Shown here piece after piece: positions 1 through 6,447 of a stretch of 7,751 bases of DNA; positions within the stretch are counted from its first letter, which is position 1; each line of letters opens with the position of its first letter. Made by a program: the position numbers and the translations under genes. The notes below the pieces were generated by a model. That model made no database searches. It was given only the letters and a program-made list of their open reading frames with translations, and was not told the DNA's origin. Origin of the DNA: Candidatus Methanovirga meridionalis (lineage in GTDB: Archaea; Methanobacteriota; Methanobacteria; Methanobacteriales; Methanobacteriaceae); contig JAITPS010000123.1 of NCBI GenBank assembly GCA_031289325.1, forward strand, positions 1-7,751, given 5' to 3'.

Positions 1-180
1 TTTAATTAATATAAATAATTTTTAATTAATATAAATAATTTTTAATTAATATAAATAATTTTTAATTAATATAAATAATTTTTAATTAATATAAATAATT
101 TTTAATTAATATAAATAAAATTTAAGTAGTATAAGTATATTTTAATTAATATAAATAATTTTAAACTAATATGATTCAAT
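1..180. repeat. 20-bp AT-only tandem repeat array
   Basis: The unit TTTAATTAATATAAATAATT is repeated head to tail. Five units are exact (1-100). The sixth (101-120) differs only in its last bases, the seventh (121-140) is degenerate, the eighth (141-160) is exact again and the ninth (161-180) is eroded. The array starts at the first base of the window, so it probably continues to the left. It contains no G or C in the exact units and no ORF. The exact conservation of the first units beside decayed right-hand units suggests recent expansion by slippage or unequal exchange. A role as binding site, bent DNA or simple neutral satellite cannot be told from sequence. Confidence 0.95.
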
Positions 181-199
181 AATATTTATTTTTGAAAAA

Positions 200-280
200 G
201 TTACTTATTAAGAACCTTATCGAAATCACCATAATATAAATTTTAAAAAAGTTGCTTATTAAGAACCTTATCAAAACCAC
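200..280 (+). repeat. Two direct copies of TTAAGAACYTTATC motif (copies A and B)
   Basis: Copy A (200-229) and copy B (251-280) are 30-base elements that differ at three positions and lie 51 bases apart. Both contain CTTATTAAGAACCTTATC, and each is preceded by a TTTTGAAAAA or TTTTAAAAAA-like stretch. Copies of the core recur far away, between uvrA and hypC (4199-4222 and 4304-4328 in inverse orientation; 4501-4518 and 4618-4635 in the same orientation). The motif contains C and G residues that stand out from the surrounding AT-only DNA, so its conservation is unlikely to be only base composition. Function unknown. Confidence 0.8.
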
Positions 281-339
281 TATATTTAAAATATATAGCA
301 TTCATAAAATATGAATTATATAAGTTTATTTTCATTACA

Positions 340-381
340 TCAAACTTTTCATGTTGAAATATAGTCTTAAAAAAAGTTTGA
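340..381 (-). terminator. Probable terminator of uvrA
   Basis: On the minus strand, just after the uvrA stop codon, there is a run of seven T (plus-strand A run 369-375). It sits inside a perfect 10-bp inverted repeat (TCAAACTTTT at 340-349 against AAAAGTTTGA at 372-381). Oligo-T runs are the main intrinsic termination signal in archaea. The position directly behind the stop codon fits; the hairpin itself may add RNA stability. Confidence 0.6.
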
Positions 382-383
382 AT

Positions 384-3272
384 TTATTTATCAACATCTT
401 TGGCTAACTGTTTAGCTGTTGATGTTATATTTTCTGATAGAATTTCTTTTAAGAATTTACCTGTGTAAGTATCTGTTTTAGATACTTCTTCAGGTGTTCC
501 TTTAGCAACTATCATACCACCACCATCACCACCTTCTGGTCCTAAATCAATGATATAATCTGCAGTTTTAATAACATCTAAATTATGCTCTATTACAACG
601 ACTGAGTTTCCACCATCTGTTAATCTTTCAATAATAGATAAAAGCCTTTTAATATCTGCAAAATGTAATCCTGTTGTTGGTTCATCTAAAATATATAATG
701 TTTTACCTGTGCTTTGTTTTGAAAGTTCTTTTGATAATTTTATTCTTTGTGCCTCACCACCAGATAAGGTTGTAGATGATTGACCTAACCTTATATATCC
801 AAGTCCAACATCATATAATGTCTGCAATTTCTTTTTTATTCTTGGAATATTTTCAAAGAATTCTAATGCTTCTTCTACAGTCATTTCTAAGACATCATAG
901 ATATTTTTACTTTTATATCTAATATCTAAGGTTTCATCATTGTATCTTTTTCCTTTACATACTTCACATGGAATGTAAACATCGGCGAGGAAATGCATTT
1001 CAATTTTTATTATTCCATCTCCAAAACAAGCTTCACATCTTCCACCTTTAACATTAAAACTAAATCTTCCAGGTTTATAGCCTCTTTTTTTAGCTTCAGG
1101 TGTTTCTGCAAATAATTCTCTAATGTAGGTGAATAATCCAATATATGTTGCTGGATTTGAACGTGGTGTTCTTCCAATAGCTGCTTGATTTATTATAATG
1201 ATTTTATCTATATTTTTACTACCCTCTATTTTTTTAAATGAACCTGGAAAGGTATGTTTATTATTAATCATGCCATTCAATCCTTTATATAGAACTTCAT
1301 TAATCAAACTACTTTTACCAGAACCAGAAACACCTGTTACACATGTGAAAACTCCAAATGGAATATCTACATTTATATTTTTAAGATTATTTGCTGCTGC
1401 TCCTTTGATAGCTATTGTCTTACCAGTCAACTCTCTTCTTTTAGTTTTTATTGGTATTGTTTCTCTTCTTGAAAGATAATTTCCTGTAATTGATTCTTTT
1501 GATTCCATTATTTCTGCTGGTGTTCCAGTGGCAATAACTTTACCTCCATGTTCACCTGCTCCTGGTCCAATATCTACAACATAATCTCCAGATAGTATTG
1601 TTTCTTCATCATGTTCAACAACAATTAATGTATTACCAATATCACATAAGTGTTTTAGGGTTTCAATAAGTTTCAGATTATCTCTTTGATGAAGACCAAT
1701 ACTTGGCTCATCAAGAACATATAAAACACCAACTAATCCTGAACCAATTTGAGTTGCTAAACGAATTCTTTGAGCTTCTCCACCAGATAATGTTCCAGAA
1801 GACCGTGCCATTGTAATATAATCAAGTCCAACATCAACTAAAAATTTAAGTCTGCCTTTAATCTCTTTTAAAACTTCCTTTCCTATAAATAATTCTCTTT
1901 CACTTAATTTAATATTATTAAAAAAATTATGAGCTTCTTTAATTGATAATTCAACAACATCAGCAATAGAATTATCAGCTATTGTTACAGCCAAGATTTC
2001 AGGTTTTAATCTTCTACCTTCACAAACATGGCATGGATGATCACTCATAAATTTAGTTAAATAGCTACGTGAATAGTTAGATTTAGTTTCAAGATAATGT
2101 CTTTCCATTCGTGGAATAACACCTTCAAATTTTCTATTTACCCTATAAGATCTATTTTTTCTTTTAAAATTGAACTCTATTTTATCATTACTACCATAGA
2201 GTATTCTACTTTGATTTTCTTTAGAAAGCTTATTAAATGGAGTATCCATACTAAAACTATAATGTTTACTAACGGCATTTAGCATTGAAGTATAATAATT
2301 AGATTTTCCTGCAGATCTACTCCAAGGAAGAATAGCTCCTTCATTTAAAGAAAGTTCTTTGTTTTGAACAACTAAATCTGGATCCATCTCCATTTTAGAA
2401 CCAATACCATTACATTCACTGCAAGCTCCTTGAGGATTGTTAAATGAAAACATTCTTGGAGCAAGTTCATCAAAGTTTATTCCACAATCTACACATGCAA
2501 AATGTTCAGAATAGACTTTTTCATATTCATTTCCATCATTATCATACAGTATATTGACTGTTCCTTCAGAAAGTTTTGAAGCAGTCTCTACAGAATCAGC
2601 CAATCTTCTTTGAAAACTAATATCTTCTCTTATTATTAGACGGTCAACTACAAGTTCAATTGTATGTTTAGTGTTCTTATTTAATTTAAATTCTTCTTCA
2701 AGATCTTTTATTTCACCATCAACTCTAACTCTAACAAAACCCTTTGTTCTGAATTCTTCAAATACTTTTTTATGTTCTCCTTTTCTATCTTTTATCACTG
2801 GTGATAAAACTTGAATTTTTATGCCTTCTCCTTCTTCAATAATAGTTTCAACTATTTGTCCTGTTGTTTGTTGAGTAATTTCCTTTCCACATTGAGGGCA
2901 ATGAGCAATTCCAATTCTTGCAAACAATAATCTTAAATAATCATATATTTCTGTCACTGTACCAACAGTAGATCTTGGATTGTCTCTTGTTGTTTTCTGA
3001 TCAATTGAAATAGCTGGTGATAAACCTTCTATATAATCCACTTCTGGTTTTTTCATCTGCCCTAAAAATTGTCTTGCATAAGCTGATAATGATTCAACAT
3101 ATCTTCTCTGACCTTCAGCATAAATAGTATCAAATGCTAATGAGGATTTCCCAGATCCACTTAATCCACTTACAACAATTAGTTTATCTCTTTGCAAACT
3201 CAAATCTATATTCTGAAGATTATTCTCTCTTGCTCCTTTTATAATAAGCTTGTTTCTATGTGAACTTGACAC
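384..3272 (-). CDS. uvrA: UvrA, excinuclease ABC subunit A
   Basis: Damage-recognition ATPase of nucleotide excision repair; a UvrA dimer scans DNA with UvrB and hands the lesion over for UvrC incision. The protein has 962 residues, close to the usual 940-960, and looks intact. Two ABC ATPase modules are visible. The first has Walker A GLSGSGKSS (36-44), signature LSGGE (495-499), Walker B around D521-E522 and switch His554. The second has Walker A GVSGSGKSS (647-655), LSGGE (836-840), D863-E864 and His896. Three zinc sites are complete: C125/C128 with C414/C417, C260/C263 with C284/C287, and C746/C749 with C769/C772, the last forming the DNA-binding finger. The start is GTG, chosen because AAAGGAGT lies eight bases upstream. 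uvrB and uvrC are not in the window. In methanogens the UvrABC system is generally regarded as acquired from bacteria (established view, not shown here). Confidence 0.98.
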   Translation of the reverse strand: MSSSHRNKLIIKGARENNLQNIDLSLQRDKLIVVSGLSGSGKSSLAFDTIYAEGQRRYVESLSAYARQFLGQMKKPEVDYIEGLSPAISIDQKTTRDNPRSTVGTVTEIYDYLRLLFARIGIAHCPQCGKEITQQTTGQIVETIIEEGEGIKIQVLSPVIKDRKGEHKKVFEEFRTKGFVRVRVDGEIKDLEEEFKLNKNTKHTIELVVDRLIIREDISFQRRLADSVETASKLSEGTVNILYDNDGNEYEKVYSEHFACVDCGINFDELAPRMFSFNNPQGACSECNGIGSKMEMDPDLVVQNKELSLNEGAILPWSRSAGKSNYYTSMLNAVSKHYSFSMDTPFNKLSKENQSRILYGSNDKIEFNFKRKNRSYRVNRKFEGVIPRMERHYLETKSNYSRSYLTKFMSDHPCHVCEGRRLKPEILAVTIADNSIADVVELSIKEAHNFFNNIKLSERELFIGKEVLKEIKGRLKFLVDVGLDYITMARSSGTLSGGEAQRIRLATQIGSGLVGVLYVLDEPSIGLHQRDNLKLIETLKHLCDIGNTLIVVEHDEETILSGDYVVDIGPGAGEHGGKVIATGTPAEIMESKESITGNYLSRRETIPIKTKRRELTGKTIAIKGAAANNLKNINVDIPFGVFTCVTGVSGSGKSSLINEVLYKGLNGMINNKHTFPGSFKKIEGSKNIDKIIIINQAAIGRTPRSNPATYIGLFTYIRELFAETPEAKKRGYKPGRFSFNVKGGRCEACFGDGIIKIEMHFLADVYIPCEVCKGKRYNDETLDIRYKSKNIYDVLEMTVEEALEFFENIPRIKKKLQTLYDVGLGYIRLGQSSTTLSGGEAQRIKLSKELSKQSTGKTLYILDEPTTGLHFADIKRLLSIIERLTDGGNSVVVIEHNLDVIKTADYIIDLGPEGGDGGGMIVAKGTPEEVSKTDTYTGKFLKEILSENITSTAKQLAKDVDK

Positions 3273-3280
3273 TGAATTTG

Positions 3281-3290
3281 ACTCCTTTAA
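3281..3290 (-). promoter_or_regulatory. Ribosome binding site of uvrA, fixing a GTG start
   Basis: The minus strand reads TTAAAGGAGT followed by eight bases and then GTG at 3272-3270. The strong Shine-Dalgarno match decides for this non-ATG start; the conserved UvrA N-terminus (KLIIKGARENNLQNI) begins eight residues later. Confidence 0.8.
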
Positions 3291-3350
3291 TATTTTATCA
3301 TCTCTTATAGTTTAGAACCTAATTTTTGCGATTAAAAAATTTTAATTTTC

Positions 3351-3410
3351 ATTATAAATTTTTTAATTATTATTATAAATTTTTTAATTATTATTATAAA
3401 TATTCTAATT
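3351..3410 (-). promoter_or_regulatory. Three 21-bp tandem repeats carrying TATA-like boxes upstream of uvrA
   Basis: The units ATTATAAATTTTTTAATT begin at 3351 and 3372, with a diverged third unit at 3393, a period of 21 bases. Read on the minus strand, each unit contains TTTATAAT, close to the methanogen box A consensus TTTATATA. The box nearest to uvrA (3351-3358) would place transcription start near 3327 and give a leader of about 55 bases. So this is both a tandem repeat (seen) and a candidate multi-box uvrA promoter (inferred). In DNA this AT-rich, TATA-like strings also arise by chance. Confidence 0.45.
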
Positions 3411-3462
3411 TTCAAATATTATCTAATAATAGTTTATTAATTTACAATTAAATAGTTTACTT

Positions 3463-3732
3463 GGCACTGTTCAAATCTTTACTGATGAAATATTCTTGAG
3501 AAGATTAATTTTTATAATTTTGCAATATTTGATCTTTCAAAAACTTAAATGGAATGACTTAGTATTGTATTTACTTGAGATTTTAATATTTTTAAAAGTT
3601 TTGTGTAATGATTTTAAGCATTGTTAAAATTTTAAAGTTTTTTTAAAGTAAAAATTTGATTTTAGTTAAATTTTTTATACAACTCTAAAATTAATACTAA
3701 TGAAACTCATCAGTAAAGATTTGAACAATGTC
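3463..3732. mobile_element. MITE-like element, 270 bp, with inverted ends and 7-bp target duplication
   Basis: The ends form an inverted repeat of 26 bases with two mismatches. The inner 20 bases match perfectly: GTTCAAATCTTTACTGATGA at 3469-3488 against TCATCAGTAAAGATTTGAAC at 3707-3726. The outer ends are GGCACTGTTC on the left and, reverse complemented, GACATTGTTC on the right. Directly outside both ends lies TTTACTT (3456-3462 and 3733-3739), as expected for a target-site duplication. The 218-base interior has no ORF, so the element is non-autonomous. The GGCACTGTT terminus recalls ends of IS6-family elements (from memory; that family usually makes 8-bp duplications), and ISM1-type elements of Methanobrevibacter are an alternative parent. 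The alternative of a long-range regulatory hairpin seems less likely given the flanking duplication. Confidence 0.65.
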
Positions 3733-3869
3733 TTTACTTTATTTATTTTTTAAAAATAATAATTTTAATTTTAAAAAAAATGATTTGAGAAAAATTAAAA
3801 GTAATGATTTTTGCAAAAATTTAAGTTATATACCATGAAAATAGTATTGTAAAATTAGCATTGAAATTT

Positions 3870-3904
3870 AAAATCCAAAATTTGGTAAAAATCCAAAATT
3901 TGGT
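3870..3904. repeat. Tandem pair of CCAAAATTTGG hairpin units
   Basis: The 17-base sequence AAAATCCAAAATTTGGT occurs at 3870-3886 and again at 3888-3904. Each unit is a small inverted repeat (CCAAA/TTTGG), and the second is followed by five T. Read on the plus strand this resembles a hairpin with a T tail, so it could be a weak terminator, but no gene ends nearby. Confidence 0.6.
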
Positions 3905-3953
3905 TTTTATGCAGAAAATTTAGCACAGATGCATATCATCAAATTTTTAGTCC

Positions 3954-3985
3954 ATAATTTTAGTTTTCTATAATTTTAGTTTTCT
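3954..3985. repeat. 16-bp perfect tandem duplication
   Basis: ATAATTTTAGTTTTCT is present twice back to back (3954-3969 and 3970-3985) without a mismatch. This is probably a recent slippage duplication in non-coding DNA; no function is visible. Confidence 0.8.
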
Positions 3986-4080
3986 AATTGTAAAAATCCA
4001 TCCTCTCTTTACATTATCTATAATTCATGAATATGATAATTTGAAATGTTTTATTTTTTGGTGATCACAGAAAATATTTG

Positions 4081-4118
4081 AGAAATTTCTAAAAAACTTA
4101 AGTTATTAGAAATTTTCT
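4081..4118. repeat. Inverted repeat AGAAATTTCTAA / TTAGAAATTTTCT
   Basis: AGAAATTTCTAA (4081-4092) faces TTAGAAATTTTCT (4106-4118), complementary over 12 bases apart from one extra T. The loop is about 13 bases. The preceding bases hold the 8-bp palindrome GTGATCAC (4061-4068). No gene is near, so it may be an isolated hairpin or a trace of an old element. Confidence 0.5.
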
Positions 4119-4198
4119 ATAATTATTTTTTTCTGCTGGAAAAATTTATATAAAAAAAAATTATATAAAAATTTATATATTTTAAATATTATATTGAG

Positions 4199-4388
4199 TT
4201 TGATAAAGTTCTTAATAAATGATTTTTTTAAAAATGAATATTACTAAAAAATATTAATTTATAATTAGTTATATTAATCAAATTGTATTTACATTATAGT
4301 AGCTTTGATAAAGTTCTTAATAAATAACCTTTTTTAAAAATGAATATTATTAAAAAATATTAATTTAAAATTAATTATATTAATTAAA
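4199..4388. repeat. 85-bp direct duplication with inverted motif copies C and D
   Basis: The block at 4199-4282 is repeated at 4304-4388, about 105 bases on, with few substitutions and one single-base indel. Each block begins with TTTGATAAAGTTCTTAATAA, the reverse complement of the motif in 200-280, and continues through TTTTTAAAAATGAATATTA and an AT-rich tail. On the minus strand copy D differs from copy B at three of 25 positions. Confidence 0.8.
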
Positions 4389-4405
4389 ATAAATTTATAT
4401 TAATT

Positions 4406-4635
4406 AAATTTAAAATTATAGATTTTTATAAATTGATATTTAAAATTAAATAATTTAATAAAAATTAAATAATTTAATAAAAAAATTTATCATTCAAAAT
4501 TTAAGAACTTTTTCATAACAGCTATATTTAAAATTTAAAATTATGGATTTTTATAAAATTATAATTAAAATTATATTTAAAATTAAATAACTTAATAAAA
4601 AATTTATCATTTAAAATTTAAGAACTTTATCATAA
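4406..4635. repeat. ~105-113-bp direct duplication with motif copies E and F
   Basis: The block at 4406-4518 is repeated at 4531-4635. Each starts with AAATTTAAAATTAT(A/G)GATTTT, passes through AATTAAATAA(T/C)TTAATAAAA and ATTTATCATT, and ends in TTAAGAACTTTWTCATAA (4501-4518 and 4618-4635). The motif copies point opposite to copies C and D, so the spacer holds two motif pairs in inverted arrangement. Confidence 0.75.
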
Positions 4636-4731
4636 TGTTTATAATAGTATAAACATTAGTTTATTAATTTTAAAAAACATGATTTCCAAATTGAACATTA
4701 AAATTTTTAAAATCTGAAATATAATAATGTG

Positions 4732-4904
4732 GACTCATACATCTGTACAGACAACATTACAAATTTGACAAAATTTATAAAAATCAATTAAATACAGATA
4801 TAAATATCATTATATTAATAAGTAATGAAAATACTTTTAAAATAATTATAGCTATTTTCAATTTAACTTAATTAAAATTTTGTACTGTATCATCTGCATG
4901 AGTC
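4732..4904. repeat. Imperfect inverted repeat upstream of hypC
   Basis: GACTCAT (4732-4738) faces ATGAGTC (4898-4904). Similarity extends inward past CATCTG and (A)TACAG with indels. The left arm contains the perfect palindrome TCTGTACAGA (4742-4751). The right arm lies about 70 bases before the hypC start. It could be a second small decayed inverted-repeat element or a pair of regulator sites; the evidence is thin. Confidence 0.35.
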
Positions 4905-4911
4905 TTAAACT

Positions 4912-4924
4912 TTACTTATATTAA
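4912..4924 (+). promoter_or_regulatory. Candidate hypC promoter (TATA box)
   Basis: TTACTTATATTAA lies about 50-60 bases before the hypC ATG. A TATA box here would put the transcription start near 4942 and give a leader of about 30 bases that contains the ribosome binding site. TTTATAG at 4943-4949 is a second candidate but would start transcription almost at the ATG. Assignment is weak because the whole region is AT-rich. Confidence 0.35.
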
Positions 4925-4958
4925 ATTTAAAAAAGATAAAAATTTATAGAAAAGATAT

Positions 4959-4968
4959 AGGAATGATC
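4959..4968 (+). promoter_or_regulatory. Ribosome binding site of hypC
   Basis: AGGAATGATC resembles the archaeal Shine-Dalgarno AGGAGGTGATC, complementary to the 16S rRNA tail, and lies four bases before the ATG at 4973. It is a partial match with a bulge, so translation may be moderate. Confidence 0.55.
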
Positions 4969-4972
4969 ATTT

Positions 4973-5233
4973 ATGTGTATTGCAGCACCTGCAGAAATTA
5001 TAGAGTTGGATAAAGAAAATAATCTTGGTTTTGTTGATTTTGGAGGAGTAAAAACCCAAGTAAAGTTAGATTTAGTTGATGGTGTAGAAGTAGGTAAATA
5101 TATTCTTGTTCATGCAGGATATGCAATTGAACTTTTAGATGACCAAACAGCTAAGGAGTCATTAGAAGCATGGGGAGAATTGTTAAGTTCGTTAGATGAA
5201 GAAGATGAACTAAATGCTTCTTTAGATAAATAA
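4973..5233 (+). CDS. hypC: HypC, NiFe-hydrogenase maturation chaperone
   Basis: HypC/HybG-family chaperones carry the Fe(CN)2CO group with HypD and deliver it to the large subunit precursor of NiFe hydrogenases in the cytoplasm. The 86-residue product begins MCIAAPAEI, with the invariant Cys2 that becomes N-terminal after Met removal and binds HypD and iron. The family core follows: VDFGGV (21-26), VKLDLVDGVEVGKYILVHAGYAIE (30-53, containing the conserved HAGY at 47-50) and the helix ESLEAWGELL (62-71). The acidic tail LDEEDELNASLDK is a little longer than in short bacterial members but normal for methanogens. The start is fixed by the Cys2 requirement and the upstream ribosome binding site. 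It stands alone; hypD, hypE and hydrogenase genes are not in the window. Methanogens depend on NiFe hydrogenases, so this is a housekeeping gene. Confidence 0.96.
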   Translation: MCIAAPAEIIELDKENNLGFVDFGGVKTQVKLDLVDGVEVGKYILVHAGYAIELLDDQTAKESLEAWGELLSSLDEEDELNASLDK

Positions 5234-5237
5234 TCAA

Positions 5238-5289
5238 TTTCTATTTTTCATGATTCGAGTAATATTTCTTGTTTTTTAATAAATAGAAA
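5238..5289 (+). terminator. Probable terminator of hypC
   Basis: Five bases after the hypC stop a perfect 9-bp inverted repeat begins (TTTCTATTT at 5238-5246, AAATAGAAA at 5281-5289). A run of six T lies inside its loop (5272-5277). The oligo-T run fits archaeal intrinsic termination; the hairpin may be secondary. Confidence 0.5.
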
Positions 5290-5292
5290 CTT

Positions 5293-5509
5293 TTATAAAT
5301 CTTTCGCTTTTATAACTCTCTCTATTTCTAAAATTTCTTTAATTGGATTATCCCACTCTGATGTTTCTGTTATTGTAGTTAAAATTGGGAATTTCTCCAT
5401 TTCAACATTTAGTGTAAGCTTGCTGAATACCTAAAATTAATGATGTTAATTTACTACTGACTTTGGCTAATATTCTATTGTTATTTCTGGATTGTAAAGT
5501 TTTAACCTC
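5293..5509 (-). pseudogene. Minus-strand coding remnants of unknown gene(s)
   Basis: Two short open stretches in different frames overlap on the minus strand and look like real protein. The first (5430 to a TAA at 5293) ends with FPILTTITETSEWDNP and then IKEILEIERVIKAKDL, 45 residues without a usable start and with a stop directly before it. The second (5509 to a TGA at 5402) contains LQSRNNNRILAKVSSKLTSL. The second fragment faintly resembles the C-terminal helix of DDE transposases; the first I do not recognise. The mixture of charged residues, Trp and Pro is unlike random AT-rich translation, and no ribosome binding site precedes any Met. They may be one frameshifted gene or two fused scraps. 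From 5510 to 5676 I see nothing clear. Confidence 0.4.
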
Positions 5510-5676
5510 TTATGTTCTTAGTATTACTTTAATAACTGTTAATATCATAATTATATTACTTTTTATAGATATAATATTAACTTCTTGAAAATAAAAATCC
5601 GTATATTGCAAAAATCAACCTCTCAATATAATTAAAGAAACCATACATAAAAAACATACATTGTTAAGATGAATAC

Positions 5677-6310
5677 ATGAATAATCAAACTAACAATTTA
5701 AATTATATACCGTTTACTAACAGAAAGAGTTAAAACATACCATTCAGCCACCACATCAATATAGATTAGTTTTGAAAAGTCGTTTATTTTGTTAAAATCA
5801 TTAACTCCATATTTTACTTAGATAAAATATATATTATAATGTTTAAAAAATTGTTTACATAAAAAATGTATAAAACACCTATTATGATATCATACAGGAT
5901 AAATTCAAAGAATCATTGAAAAAATATGATGATGAAAAAGAAGAAAAACAAGTAAAAAAAATGGAAAGGAAAACTAATGAACATTATTTAAAACAAAAAG
6001 CATTTATATTGCTTTAAACCGTTTGAATAATTTGTGTATGGATTTGGAATTAATGCCTGAATTTTTAAAAAAATTTTTAGTATAATAAAATCCTTCGCAA
6101 TGGAATAAACTAACTGTAATTCATGATTGATCATAAACATGCCAAAAAACAAGTAATCAAGCAGAATCATGTTTTTCCCTTACACAACAAAAGGAATGGA
6201 AAAAAAGATTTAAAACTAAAAAAGGAATTTTGAATCATTGTGTTAACATTATAAGGATGAATGATGAATTTGGAGATGTTAAACCTTTAAATTATTTTAA
6301 TAATTGTTAA
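5677..6310 (+). pseudogene. Decayed transposase-like gene
   Basis: Coding-like peptide runs through this stretch with at least three frame changes and several in-frame stops. Pieces in order are: MNNQTNNLNYIPFTNRKS (from 5677); TERVKTYHSATTSI and FEKSFILLKSLTPYF, separated by a stop; FKESLKKYDDEKEEKQVKK to about 6010; then one frame from 6011 to 6310. That last frame contains LNRLNNLCMDLELMPEFLKK, NPSQWNKLTVIHD, KTSNQAESCFSLTQQ, KEWKKRFKTKKGILNH and VNIIRMNDEFGDVKPL before its final TAA. The pattern TSNxxE followed by KKRFKTKKG is typical for the C-terminal end of DDE transposases, where the Glu is catalytic; the archaeal ISM1-type family of Methanobrevibacter is a plausible parent, from memory only. 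At about 630 bases it is shorter than a full transposase gene (about 1 kb), so internal deletions are likely. No terminal inverted repeats were found around it. Confidence 0.6.
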
Positions 6311-6340
6311 TATACCTTGATTTTTCCATATATAATATTT

Positions 6341-6384
6341 CATCTGTTTTTAAATGTTTTTCAGATGTTTTCGGAAGAAAAAAT
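6341..6384 (-). terminator. Candidate terminator downstream of the secreted-protein genes
   Basis: CATCTG (6341-6346) and CAGATG (6362-6367) form a short hairpin with an AT-rich loop. On the minus strand a run of six T (plus-strand A run around 6378-6383) precedes it. It lies about 65-110 bases after the stop of the 6448-6870 gene. It may serve that gene; the assignment is uncertain. Confidence 0.3.
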
Positions 6385-6447
6385 CATTATGATATCACAG
6401 AAGGTTAAAACTTTATACTCCCACACAACATCTTACATCTTGTATTA

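Larger units (their letters stand above)
3273..4972. other. 1.7-kb gene-free spacer between divergent uvrA and hypC
   Basis: No open frame of credible length or codon pattern is present on either strand, and I see no tRNA or other GC-rich RNA gene. The spacer is packed with repeats listed separately: the 21-bp repeats, the MITE-like element, small hairpins and the duplications with the TTAAGAACYTTATC motif. The remaining stretches are plain AT-rich DNA in which I see nothing. Confidence 0.75.

Noticed and set aside
1..280. CRISPR array
   Set aside because: The 20-bp repeats are directly adjacent with no spacers, and the 30-base pair at 200-280 has only two copies with a short AT-rich gap; no cas genes are present.
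1198..1479. Plus-strand open frame of 93 codons inside uvrA
   Set aside because: It is antisense to the second ATPase module of uvrA, which is strongly conserved; no ribosome binding site and a composition set by the opposite strand.
2097..2282. Plus-strand open frame of 61 codons inside uvrA
   Set aside because: Antisense shadow of the uvrA coding sequence without any supporting signal.
4060..4068. Ribosome binding site GGTGATC near 4060
   Set aside because: It matches the Shine-Dalgarno consensus but is not followed by any start codon with an open frame; part of the palindrome GTGATCAC.
5988..6170. Minus-strand open frame of 60 codons
   Set aside because: It lies opposite the decayed transposase, whose plus-strand reading gives more protein-like sequence; no ribosome binding site.
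5881..6397. 12-base direct repeat ATTATGATATCA (5881-5892 and 6386-6397) as target duplication of an element
   Set aside because: The first copy lies inside the transposase-like remnant rather than at its edge, and no inverted ends adjoin either copy.
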